Positions 1 through 5,649 of a stretch of DNA of 11,833 bases are shown here, piece by piece. Position numbers and translations under genes: made by a program. The notes beneath the pieces are model-generated. The model saw only the letters and a program-made list of their open reading frames with translations. It was not told the origin of the DNA and did not search any database. How positions within the stretch are numbered: position 1 is the first letter of the stretch; the number at the start of each line of letters is the position of its first letter. This stretch comes from Rhodospirillaceae bacterium (GTDB lineage Bacteria; Pseudomonadota; Alphaproteobacteria; Rhodospirillales; Rhodospirillaceae), in the NCBI GenBank assembly GCA_016937315.1, contig JAFGWD010000237.1:1-11833 (forward strand). The letters run 5' to 3'.

Positions 1-576
1 GGAAGCCCAACCAACACCTTGTTAGCCGCACTTTCGCCGGATGCCTGCCTAACCGTGGCGGAACTGGCGACGGCCAGCGGCATGGAAAACCGTGCCGTGG
101 TTAAGGCCGCCGCCGCCCTGATTACGCGGGGCTTGGCCGCCCGTGCCGAAATTGGGTGTTTCACCCTAACCGACGAGGGCTTGGTCTTCCGCGCCGCCGG
201 GCAGGAAATCACCAGCGGCCCGATGGGGGCGTTGACCCAATCTTACCGCCATCGCCGTCGCCCCGGTTTACAGGACCGCCTGTGGGCGGCCTTGCGGATC
301 AAGGGCAAGGCCAGCATACCCGAATTGCTGGAACTGGCTGGAACCGGCGAAGAAAAGGGCAACTCCGTCCATAAGTACACCGCCGCCTTGACCAAGGCCG
401 GATACTTACGCGAATTGCGGCGCGTTGCCGGAACGGCACCGACCAGCAACGGCTTCAAACGCTACGCCCTGATCCGTGACACCGGCCCAGAGGCTCCCCA
501 ACTGCGGACGCGCAGCCATTGCGTTTATGACCCCAACACCGGCGAGGTCTTCTCCCTCGCGGGCGGTGCGGCATGA
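1..576 (+). CDS. Double winged-helix phage early protein (5' end outside or at window edge)
   Basis: The frame is open from the first base of the window. The first possible start inside is a TTG at 19, which has no well-placed Shine-Dalgarno, so the true start is probably upstream and the gene is given as 5'-partial. Counting from the TTG, residues about 1-60 look like a winged helix: a helix pair around VAELATASGMENRAVVKA, then a wing ending in FTLTDEGL. Residues about 85-135 look like a second one (LWAALRIKGKASIPELLEL, then an AALTKAGYLREL recognition-type helix). A basic linker (YRHRRRP) joins them. This suggests a DNA-binding regulator or replication accessory of the early operon. No named family is recognised with certainty. 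The stop overlaps the next start as ATGA, implying translational coupling. The call of two winged helices is inference from sequence pattern. Confidence 0.7.
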   Translation, partial: GSPTNTLLAALSPDACLTVAELATASGMENRAVVKAAAALITRGLAARAEIGCFTLTDEGLVFRAAGQEITSGPMGALTQSYRHRRRPGLQDRLWAALRIKGKASIPELLELAGTGEEKGNSVHKYTAALTKAGYLRELRRVAGTAPTSNGFKRYALIRDTGPEAPQLRTRSHCVYDPNTGEVFSLAGGAA

Positions 577-950
577 CGGCGGACATCACCCCGGAAAAAC
601 TGCGTCCCCAGATAGGTGACCCGGCATGGTTGGCCGCCCTACGGGATATTGCCCGGCAACACAGCATAGCGGCAGCGGCAGAACAGATCGGCCGCAGCCG
701 TACCGCCGTATCCCTGGTGTTGGCAGGGAAATATCCGGCCAAAAGCCTGACCGCCCTGCAAACCGCCGTAGAGGCAGCCCTGAACGAGGACATCCATTGC
801 CCCATCCTCGGCCAGATCACGAGCAACGCTTGTCTGGATACGCAGAACCAACCCTTCAACACCACAAGCCCGCAGGCGGTCAAATTGGCCCGCACTTGCC
901 GTGCCTGCCCCCACCGGCAACAGGGAGGCAACAATGACGAACCCCTATGA
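573..950 (+). CDS. HTH DNA-binding protein with C-terminal four-cysteine motif
   Basis: A 125-aa protein. Residues about 28-52 (HSIAAAAEQIGRSRTAVSLVLAGKY) form a clear Xre/LacI-like helix-turn-helix. The C-terminal half carries Cys76, Cys87, Cys109 and Cys112 in the arrangement CPILGQI, ACLD, CRACPH, which could bind one zinc ion. I recall the same HTH-plus-CPxLGxI-CL-CxxCPH layout in small early proteins of B3-like transposable phages, where the function is unknown. It probably binds DNA and may regulate early transcription. The start at 573 lies in an ATGA overlap with the previous gene. There is no strong Shine-Dalgarno, which fits reinitiation. Its end overlaps the next gene by 17 nt. The HTH is clear from sequence; the metal site is inferred. 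Confidence 0.8.
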   Translation: MTADITPEKLRPQIGDPAWLAALRDIARQHSIAAAAEQIGRSRTAVSLVLAGKYPAKSLTALQTAVEAALNEDIHCPILGQITSNACLDTQNQPFNTTSPQAVKLARTCRACPHRQQGGNNDEPL

Positions 951-1239
951 CCGCCCCGCCTTGGCAGCGGAAAAGATCGGCACGGTGCGTGCCTCGTTGA
1001 TGCGCAGCTACGACGTCTGGTCGCATTTGGGCGACAACGGCAAGACCGTGCATTTACCCCCAGCCCAGACCGCCCGTATTGCTCAGTATTTTGCGGACGT
1101 CATTGGCGTCCTGGATGCGGCGGCAACCCTGTTGGGCATTCCACTTGTCCCATTGCCGCCAGCCCCCCAGCCCAATCCCTCCGCCCAGGCTGCAAATTCC
1201 GGCCCTCGTTTGGTGACCCGCAACGGAGAACCGCTATGA
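934..1239 (+). CDS. Hypothetical phage early protein, 101 aa
   Basis: Not recognised. The start at 934 is chosen because AGGGAGG lies just upstream at a good distance; an in-frame ATG-less extension back to 901 (GTG) would have no such site. The protein is 101 aa and mainly helical in appearance up to residue about 68, with VRASLMRSYDVW and TARIAQYFADVIGVLDAAATLLG as likely helices. A proline-rich tail (PLVPLPPAPQPNPS) and a short polar end follow. No cysteines, signal peptide or membrane segment are seen. It overlaps the preceding gene by 17 nt and the following one by ATGA, so it is part of one early operon. The helix-rich body with a Pro-rich tail would fit a small adaptor protein, but that is only a guess. 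Confidence 0.7.
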   Translation: MTNPYDRPALAAEKIGTVRASLMRSYDVWSHLGDNGKTVHLPPAQTARIAQYFADVIGVLDAAATLLGIPLVPLPPAPQPNPSAQAANSGPRLVTRNGEPL

Positions 1240-1616
1240 CCCACTTTGACCCCAAAACCGTCTGGGTGTTTGCACGCGGGCGCAAAGAATACATTGCCAG
1301 CCCGATTGCAGGCCGTGTCTTAAACGGCCGCCACATCATCATCCTGCGCGATACCGAAGATGGCCTGTGGATTGCCCAATGGACGGCCGACGGTGGCAAC
1401 GTCTTGAAGGGGCCGGTGACGTTGGCGCAGGCCCTGGACGCCGCCGAAGGTGTGGTGTGTGGTGCGCCCGACCATGGATCGGTGGCGGCCTTGACCACCA
1501 CCCTGGCGTTAGGATTGGTGGCCGTTAACGCATTATCCCATCCCGCTGACGACAGGGTGCCGGTCTACGGCACCCACCCGGTGAAAACCTCCCCCGTGCA
1601 GGAGGTCCGGCCATGA
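1236..1616 (+). CDS. Hypothetical phage early protein with hydrophobic segment, 126 aa
   Basis: Not recognised. The first 60 residues look like a small beta-rich fold (VWVFARGRKEYIASPIAGRVL, HIIILRDTEDGLWIAQW). A hydrophobic stretch follows at about residues 82-100 (SVAALTTTLALGLVAVNAL), which could be a single membrane helix or a buried helix. The C-terminal tail is polar. CGGAGA sits upstream of the ATG, and the start overlaps the previous stop as ATGA. Its end overlaps the DnaA-like gene in the same way. Position in the early operon is the only clue to function. Confidence 0.65.
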   Translation: MTHFDPKTVWVFARGRKEYIASPIAGRVLNGRHIIILRDTEDGLWIAQWTADGGNVLKGPVTLAQALDAAEGVVCGAPDHGSVAALTTTLALGLVAVNALSHPADDRVPVYGTHPVKTSPVQEVRP

Positions 1617-2080
1617 CTCGCCCGTTGTTGACCCCGGCGCTGATCTTGGACCAGACGGCGGACTGGTATCGCATCCCGCGTGAGATGTTGCGTAGTCAAC
1701 GCAGGGCAACCCGTTATGCCCGGCCGCGTCAAGTTGCCATGTGGTTGGCCGCACAATTGTTGCCCAGCCGCAGCTTGCCGCGCTTGGGCCGTGATTTCGA
1801 CCGCGACCACACCACGGTCTTGCACGCGGTTACGATGGTCGAAAAACGCCGCCAAGACGCAACCTTCGCCGCCGATGTGGATGCCCTGCGGCGGTTCATT
1901 TTGGATACCTCCGAACCCCCGTGCGGGCCATTGGAATTGGCTCTGCGCGTGGCCGAGGACTTGGCCGACGCCTTCCGCGCCGCCGTTATGGCCTATGCCG
2001 CCGCCGACCCCATGGGGTTCTTGGACCGTTACGCCAAATTGCCGCCAAAGCCGCAGCCGAAGGAGACCCCCGATGCGTAA
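1613..2080 (+). CDS. Stand-alone DnaA domain IV-like DNA-binding protein
   Basis: A 155-aa protein whose residues about 8-80 resemble domain IV of the replication initiator DnaA. This is the helix-turn-helix that recognises DnaA boxes. The signature region LGRDFDRDHTTVLHAVTMVE (residues 58-77) matches the DnaA family pattern closely, including the RDHTTV core and the following HAV. The upstream helix YARPRQVAMWLAAQLL is also as in DnaA. The AAA+ ATPase domain of full DnaA (about 450 aa) is absent, so it cannot act as an initiator by itself. The last 70 residues are helical and unassigned. A strong Shine-Dalgarno (AGGAGG, 1600-1605) with a 7-nt spacer fixes the start. It may bind DnaA-box-like sites on phage or host DNA to aid replication or regulate transcription. 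The domain call is firm; the role is inferred. Confidence 0.88.
   Translation: MTRPLLTPALILDQTADWYRIPREMLRSQRRATRYARPRQVAMWLAAQLLPSRSLPRLGRDFDRDHTTVLHAVTMVEKRRQDATFAADVDALRRFILDTSEPPCGPLELALRVAEDLADAFRAAVMAYAAADPMGFLDRYAKLPPKPQPKETPDA
2060..2065 (+). promoter_or_regulatory. Shine-Dalgarno AAGGAG for the 29-aa ORF
   Basis: A good ribosome binding site lies inside the end of the DnaA-like gene, 7 nt before the ATG at 2073. It is the main support for the small ORF that begins there, because DUF3164 starts about 95 nt further on and has its own weaker site (AAAGGA). Confidence 0.6.
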
Positions 2081-2162
2081 ACGCCCCAACTGGTTCCGCG
2101 CTCAATGGCGTTGGCTCAAGACCATGTACCTCTCCCCCATAATCGAAAGGATCACGCCATGA
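2073..2162 (+). CDS. 29-residue basic/aromatic small ORF
   Basis: This small ORF fills the space between the DnaA-like gene and DUF3164. It encodes 29 aa rich in Arg/Lys and Trp (starting MRKRPNWFRAQWRW). It begins 7 nt after AAGGAG, overlaps the previous gene by 8 nt, and its TGA overlaps the DUF3164 start as ATGA. That is the same coupling seen between the real genes of this operon. It may be a true small protein or a leader ORF that hands ribosomes to DUF3164. No family is recognised. Confidence 0.5.
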   Translation: MRKRPNWFRAQWRWLKTMYLSPIIERITP

Positions 2163-2818
2163 CCACCACCCCAGAAACCCCGGCGATCCCCGCCGGATAC
2201 ATGTTGGATGCCAAGGGCCGCTTGGTGCCGGAAACGATGGTTAAGCCGCAAGAACGGCTGGAAGACCAGACCGTGCGCAAGATCATCGGCTTCGCCGATG
2301 CCCTTTCCGCGCAAATTGGCCGCTTCAAGGGCCACACGTTTGAGGATGTGGCAACCTTCATGGACCTGCTAGCCGATCAATATGGCGCGGCCAAGGGTGG
2401 GGCAAAGGGCAATGTCACCCTGACCACCTATGACGGCTGCATGAAAGTGGTGGTCCAGGTGCAAGACAGCATCACCTTTGGCCCTGAATTGCAGGTGGCA
2501 AAGACGCTGTTTGATGCGTGTATTTCCAAATGGACGGAAGGCTCAAACGACAACATCCACGTCCTGGTGGATCACGCCTTCCAGGTGGACAAGGAAGGGC
2601 GGATCAACCGTTCCGCCCTGTTCGGCCTGCGCCGTTTGGATATCGCCGATGCCGAATGGCAACGCGCCGTTGCCGCACTGAACGACAGCATCCGCGTTAT
2701 TGGCTCCCGAGAATACGTGCGCTTCTATCGCCGCCCCAACGGCCGCGCATCATGGCAGGCGATCAGCGTTGACCTCGCCTCTGCGGTGGCCCCAGCGAAC
2801 GAAGGGGAGGCCGCGTGA
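2159..2818 (+). CDS. DUF3164 family phage protein
   Basis: A 219-aa protein recognised as DUF3164, a family found in the early region of Mu-like transposable phages. Landmarks are the N-terminal PAGYMLDAKGRLVPE segment, the central FEDVATFMDLLADQYG and GNVTLTTYDGCMKV stretch, and the C-terminal VRFYRRPNGRASWQAISVDLASA end. Its biochemical role is not established; its position suggests DNA replication or transposition support. An ATG 54 nt upstream in the same frame exists (2105), but the start at 2159 fits the ATGA overlap with the 29-aa ORF, the AAAGGA site just before it, and the usual N-terminus of the family. Its end overlaps the next gene by one base. Confidence 0.9.
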   Translation: MTTTPETPAIPAGYMLDAKGRLVPETMVKPQERLEDQTVRKIIGFADALSAQIGRFKGHTFEDVATFMDLLADQYGAAKGGAKGNVTLTTYDGCMKVVVQVQDSITFGPELQVAKTLFDACISKWTEGSNDNIHVLVDHAFQVDKEGRINRSALFGLRRLDIADAEWQRAVAALNDSIRVIGSREYVRFYRRPNGRASWQAISVDLASAVAPANEGEAA

Positions 2819-3099
2819 TGGATAACGAACGCCATGGCGAAGTCACGTTGTCTGAACTTGATGCCGATGGGATTGGCTTCGCAGAGGCATCGCTTTCCGG
2901 GGTGGTTGTGCTGCGAATGGAATGCACCCAGGCCGAATTCAATGAACTCGCCTTGGAATTCAGCGGTGTAAATGTCCCGGAGAGCATCACAGCAAAGGCT
3001 CGGGCGGAACAGGCCCGCCGCGTAGCGCTTGGTCGCACAAGGGTGGAGGAGCTTGTCCCTCGGCACAAAAACACGCAGCCCGAAGGCGGTGCAGCATGA
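2818..3099 (+). CDS. Hypothetical phage early protein, 93 aa
   Basis: Not recognised. A GTG at 2815 is also possible, but the ATG at 2818 has the better 7-nt distance from GGGGAGG (ending at 2810). The acidic protein begins with a likely beta region (GEVTLSELDADGIGFAEASLSGVVVLRMECTQAEFNELALEF). A helical, basic C-terminal half follows (ITAKARAEQARRVALGRTRVEELV). There is no signal peptide or membrane segment. It is joined by overlaps to DUF3164 before it and the DUF2786 gene after it. The end of the gene shares a near-identical 15-nt junction with the end of the first gene of the window. Confidence 0.65.
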   Translation: MDNERHGEVTLSELDADGIGFAEASLSGVVVLRMECTQAEFNELALEFSGVNVPESITAKARAEQARRVALGRTRVEELVPRHKNTQPEGGAA

Positions 3100-3848
3100 T
3101 CGACATCGCCGCCCGCCGCCGCTTGCGTGAAACCATTGCGGCACTTTCCACCCGTACAACCGAACGCGGCTGCACCGAAGCCGAAGCTATGGCCGCCGCT
3201 GCCAAAGTGGCCGAATTGCTCTCAAAACATGGCCTTGATCCCGTCGCCCTCGAATTCGAGGAAGGACGGATTGAGATTGGTCGCCGCACCGTTGTGGATG
3301 AAATCTGGTCCAATGTGGCGACCTTTTGCCATTGCAAACTTTGGTATAGCGGCTGCGGTGGCCGCTGGACGGTGGTCTATTTCGGGCGCTGGAACGACGT
3401 AATTGTTGCCGAGTATCTTCATGCCCTGTTGGAACGGCACGTTAAGGCGGCCACCCGTGAGTGGCAAAAAACCCAGGAATATCGTCGTCGGCGGTCAACG
3501 AAGACGAAACGGGAGGCCACAAAGGCTTTTCAACAGGGCCTTGTTCGTGCCCTTGCTGGGAAGTTGTGGGACCAGCAATGGCGACGCACGCCAAAGGTCG
3601 AAGGCGGGAACCATCTAGCACTGGTCCTTTCGCCCTTGGCCGCCGTCGAAGCAGAAATGGAACGCTGCCGAATTGATTTGTCCGGTAAACCGTTGGCCCC
3701 GGTGAAGGGGGCGGGCAAGCGGTTTGACAACGAACAATGGAGTGGTCGCGCCGCCGCCCGAAACATCGACATCAACGCCGCTGTGAACGGTGGTCGCCGC
3801 CCTGGCGTTGCCGCTTTGCTCCCTGCAATGGGGGGCGATCGTGCTTGA
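3096..3848 (+). CDS. DUF2786 domain phage protein
   Basis: A 250-aa protein. Residues about 5-46 (RRLRETIAALSTRTTERGCTEAEAMAAAAKVAELLSKHGL pattern) match the DUF2786 domain. This is a helical module found in phage and bacterial proteins, usually followed by a larger C-terminal region as here. The middle (SNVATFCHCKLWYSGCGG, VVYFGRWNDVIVAEYLHALLERHV) is typical of the second domain of these proteins. A very basic stretch (YRRRRSTKTKRE) and FQQGLVRALAGKLW follow, so nucleic-acid binding is plausible. Function is not established for the family. The start overlaps the previous gene as ATGA and the end overlaps the next start by 8 nt. Confidence 0.85.
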   Translation: MIDIAARRRLRETIAALSTRTTERGCTEAEAMAAAAKVAELLSKHGLDPVALEFEEGRIEIGRRTVVDEIWSNVATFCHCKLWYSGCGGRWTVVYFGRWNDVIVAEYLHALLERHVKAATREWQKTQEYRRRRSTKTKREATKAFQQGLVRALAGKLWDQQWRRTPKVEGGNHLALVLSPLAAVEAEMERCRIDLSGKPLAPVKGAGKRFDNEQWSGRAAARNIDINAAVNGGRRPGVAALLPAMGGDRA

Positions 3849-4041
3849 CATAATCCTCTCGCATATCAGCCGACTGGCCGGGGTGGTGATTGTGGTCTCC
3901 GGTGCCTTTTGGGCATCAACGGCCGCGTGGCGCTCGTGGCGTGACCGGAACCTGGGTCAAGTAGAAGCATACACCCATTTGCGCACCGGCAAGGTGTTCC
4001 TGATCAATCGCTCAGGCGGGATCGTGGAAGTCAAGAAATAG
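3841..4041 (+). CDS. Small one-pass membrane protein, 66 aa
   Basis: Not recognised. The GTG at 3841 is preferred over an in-frame GTG at 3790 inside DUF2786: it follows a G-run (3831-3836) and gives an 8-nt overlap like other junctions here. Residues about 8-27 (HISRLAGVVIVVSGAFWAS) form one membrane helix. A basic segment (WRSWRDRN) follows, placing the C-terminus in the cytoplasm by the positive-inside rule. The tail AYTHLRTGKVFLINRSGGIVEVKK looks like a small beta hairpin. It is the last gene before the hairpins at 4047-4089. Possible roles such as superinfection exclusion or membrane anchoring are guesses. Confidence 0.6.
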   Translation: MLDIILSHISRLAGVVIVVSGAFWASTAAWRSWRDRNLGQVEAYTHLRTGKVFLINRSGGIVEVKK

Positions 4042-4046
4042 GCGAA

Positions 4047-4068
4047 ACCACCGGGCTTTCCCGGTGGT
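4047..4068 (+). terminator. Perfect 9-bp GC-rich hairpin ending the first early gene block
   Basis: ACCACCGGG and CCCGGTGGT are perfect inverted copies around a CTTT loop, starting 6 nt after the stop codon of the small membrane protein. No T-run follows on the + strand, so it is not a canonical intrinsic terminator. It could pause polymerase, protect an RNA 3' end, or act as an attenuator. Confidence 0.4.
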
Positions 4069-4074
4069 CGGTAG

Positions 4075-4089
4075 GGGGCTGGCCGCCCC
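4075..4089 (+). other. Second short hairpin in the gap before the ASCH gene
   Basis: GGGGC and GCCCC pair around a TGGCC loop, 6 nt after the 4047-4068 hairpin. Together they fill most of the 93-bp gap 4042-4134. The rest of the gap is A-rich and leads into a perfect Shine-Dalgarno. Confidence 0.3.
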
Positions 4090-4120
4090 GCCCTGATGAT
4101 GCCAGGCCAGAAGGATAAAA

Positions 4121-4128
4121 AAGGAGGT
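4121..4128 (+). promoter_or_regulatory. Perfect Shine-Dalgarno AAGGAGGT
   Basis: The full eight-base complement of the 16S rRNA tail lies 6 nt before the ATG at 4135. It decides that start over the ATG at 4096 in the same frame. It is the strongest ribosome binding site in the window, and fits a gene that starts translation afresh after an untranslated gap. Confidence 0.75.
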
Positions 4129-4134
4129 CGTTCC

Positions 4135-4548
4135 ATGCCCGCGTTGAACTTCAAAAAACGCTACGCCGAATTGGTTGAAACAGGGGAGAAACAGCAAAGC
4201 ATACGTCCCCTTCGGCGTGATGGTCGTCCTCACTGCAAAATCGGTGATGCCCTTAAACTGTACACCGGCATGCGTACCAACTCATGCACGCTTCTAGGGG
4301 AAGGCCGGGTCAAGAGTATAGCTCCTGTGAAAATCTACAGCACACACATGGAGTTAAGCGGTCAGCGCCTCCCCAATGCCCTCTATAGCCGTGATCAATT
4401 GGAACCAACGGACAACGAATTTGCCCAGGCGGACGGCTTTTCCGATTTCATGGAAATGTCCTGTTGGTTCTCTGGTCAATACGGTCTGCCAAACTGTGAT
4501 GGCACCCCGTTTGAAGGGGTCGTCATCGCGTGGGAGTTGGTGCAATGA
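4135..4548 (+). CDS. ASCH domain-containing protein
   Basis: A 137-aa protein recognised as an ASCH-domain protein of the phage type. It starts with LNFKKRYAELVETGEKQQSIRPLRRDGRPHCKIGDALKLYTGMRT, containing the family's G-x-K-x-x-[ST]-I-R motif (around residues 17-23) and the PxxGDxLxLYTGMRT strand region. LLGEGRVKSI follows. ASCH is a PUA-like beta-barrel thought to bind RNA; some members, such as YqfB, hydrolyse N4-acetylcytidine. Nothing here fixes a specific substrate. The C-terminal third (DGFSDFMEMSCWFSGQYG) is the usual FxxFW-like region of these proteins. The start is fixed by a perfect Shine-Dalgarno, and the gene heads a three-gene block behind two hairpins. Its stop overlaps the next start as ATGA. 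Confidence 0.88.
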   Translation: MPALNFKKRYAELVETGEKQQSIRPLRRDGRPHCKIGDALKLYTGMRTNSCTLLGEGRVKSIAPVKIYSTHMELSGQRLPNALYSRDQLEPTDNEFAQADGFSDFMEMSCWFSGQYGLPNCDGTPFEGVVIAWELVQ

Positions 4549-4814
4549 ACTGGGCGCAACAGGCATGGGAAACCATAGCAGACCTGCATAAGACTTTACC
4601 CGCAGACCTGCCCATCAAAGACCGTCGCCGCGTTTTGCGCGAGGCCTACCCATGGGGTGTTCGCGCTAACTGGCCCTACATGGCATGGCTGGCCGCGCAA
4701 AACGCATATTTGCGGAAATACGAAAAGCCCGGCTCCCGCAAAGGATACCCCCTTACGCCTCTGGAAGCCGCCATAAACCGGAAAAAAGCAACCGATGCAG
4801 GAAGTCAATCATGA
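4545..4814 (+). CDS. Hypothetical phage protein, 89 aa
   Basis: Not recognised. The ATG at 4545 overlaps the ASCH stop and is preceded by GGGAG; an upstream in-frame GTG at 4530 would lengthen the overlap needlessly. The protein is small, basic and rich in Trp, Tyr and Ala. A helix-rich core (WAQQAWETIADLHKTLP, KDRRRVLREAYPW, WPYMAWLAAQNAYLRKY) is followed by TPLEAAINRKKATDAG. There is no signal peptide, and the aromatic stretch is not long enough for a clear membrane helix. It is coupled on both sides by ATGA overlaps and would be co-translated with the ASCH protein and the 138-aa protein. Confidence 0.65.
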   Translation: MNWAQQAWETIADLHKTLPADLPIKDRRRVLREAYPWGVRANWPYMAWLAAQNAYLRKYEKPGSRKGYPLTPLEAAINRKKATDAGSQS

Positions 4815-5227
4815 ATATCGCGTCGAATTCGTTGAACACATGGCAGCAACTCGAACACTTACTGGGAGAGGTCTTTTGCCACGTCAAGGCCAGTGCAGAT
4901 GGCTATGAGCTGACATTCATTAAGACACGCGATGGTGAGCGCCTTGTGACTGTTGTTTACGTGAACGGAAGAATAAAAGGCGATTGGTGCAAGGCAGAGA
5001 ATGAACAACCAGTGCACCCAGAAGCCCGGTTCTGGTTCCCTAAACGCGGGAGAATATGGCCTCTCAAAAAATACCCCGAACTGAAAAAGATATTTGGGAA
5101 AAAGAAAGCGGACCAGATGATCGCGCTGCGAACGATTTGTTTCTTTCCGACATGGTCCAGCCCTCGGACGCTGATCCAACACCTGAAAAAGCACTTTCCA
5201 GACTTGGAACTGAAGGGTGACGCATGA
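4811..5227 (+). CDS. Hypothetical Lys-rich protein, 138 aa, low-GC gene
   Basis: Not recognised. The ATG at 4811 is chosen for the ATGA overlap with the previous stop; an upstream in-frame ATG at 4685 would sit deep inside that gene. The N-terminal half reads as a small beta-rich domain (GEVFCHVKASADGYELTFIKTRDGERLVTVVYVNGRIKGDW). The C-terminal half is basic and helical (FWFPKRGRIWPLKKYPELKKIFGKKKADQM, then TLIQHLKKHF). Hand counts of sampled 60-base lines give about 40-52% GC, against about 57-63% in most phage lines checked, so it may be a later acquisition. It sits directly upstream of gemA and is coupled to it. Confidence 0.65.
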   Translation: MNIASNSLNTWQQLEHLLGEVFCHVKASADGYELTFIKTRDGERLVTVVYVNGRIKGDWCKAENEQPVHPEARFWFPKRGRIWPLKKYPELKKIFGKKKADQMIALRTICFFPTWSSPRTLIQHLKKHFPDLELKGDA

Positions 5228-5649
5228 CCACCACACCCGCACGTCGAAAGTTGTACGCCGCGTTGCATTTCGCCGCCACAAAGGCCGGGCTGGATGATGC
5301 CGCATACCGCGATATGCTGGCCGCCCGCACCGGCCAGACATCGGCCAAGGATTTGACCGAATGCGAAATCTGGGCCGTGCTCGACCACCTTAACGGCGGC
5401 ACCCATTTCCCCCGCGCCACCCGCCCGCTGGCCCGCAAGGTCCATGCGCTATGGCGTGCGGGAGCAGAGGCGGGCTGGGTGCGTACCGGCACTCGCGAGG
5501 CGCTGCGGGCGTTCTGCGGCCGGGTTCTTTACCCCGGACAGCATGTCGTCACCGCCGACCCTGACCTGTTGCCGGACAGCGACTTGACCAAGGTGGTGGA
5601 GGCGCTGAAGGCGATGGATCGCCGGGTCCAGGGAAAGGGGGCGCAATGA
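5224..5649 (+). CDS. gemA: GemA-like regulatory protein (DUF1018)
   Basis: A 141-aa protein recognised as the GemA/gp16 family of Mu-like phages. The N-terminal ARRKLYAALHFAATKAGLDDAAYRDMLAARTGQTSAKDLTECE pattern (residues 6-48) is the family hallmark (x-K-x-x-x-x-K-x-L-x-x-D-x-Y-R-x-x-L). A second conserved region follows around residues 63-95 (RPLARKVHALWRAGAEAGWV, then ALRAFCGR). In Mu, GemA is an early protein reported to modulate host gene expression and DNA topology; the exact mechanism here is unknown. It lies immediately before mor, the same order as in Mu and relatives. AAGGG precedes the start, and both ends overlap neighbours as ATGA. Confidence 0.92.
   Translation: MTTTPARRKLYAALHFAATKAGLDDAAYRDMLAARTGQTSAKDLTECEIWAVLDHLNGGTHFPRATRPLARKVHALWRAGAEAGWVRTGTREALRAFCGRVLYPGQHVVTADPDLLPDSDLTKVVEALKAMDRRVQGKGAQ

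Noticed and set aside
455..934. 159-codon minus-strand open frame
   Set aside because: It is antisense to the HTH/Cys protein and the end of the first gene, with no domain recognised.
3845..3850. Perfect TTGACA -35 box
   Set aside because: No -10-like hexamer lies 16-18 bp downstream; the bases overlap the DUF2786 stop and the start of the small membrane protein, so it is probably chance.
4685..4810. Longer N-terminus for the 138-aa protein starting at 4685
   Set aside because: It would overlap the 89-aa gene by over 120 nt, while the ATG at 4811 gives the ATGA overlap used throughout the operon.
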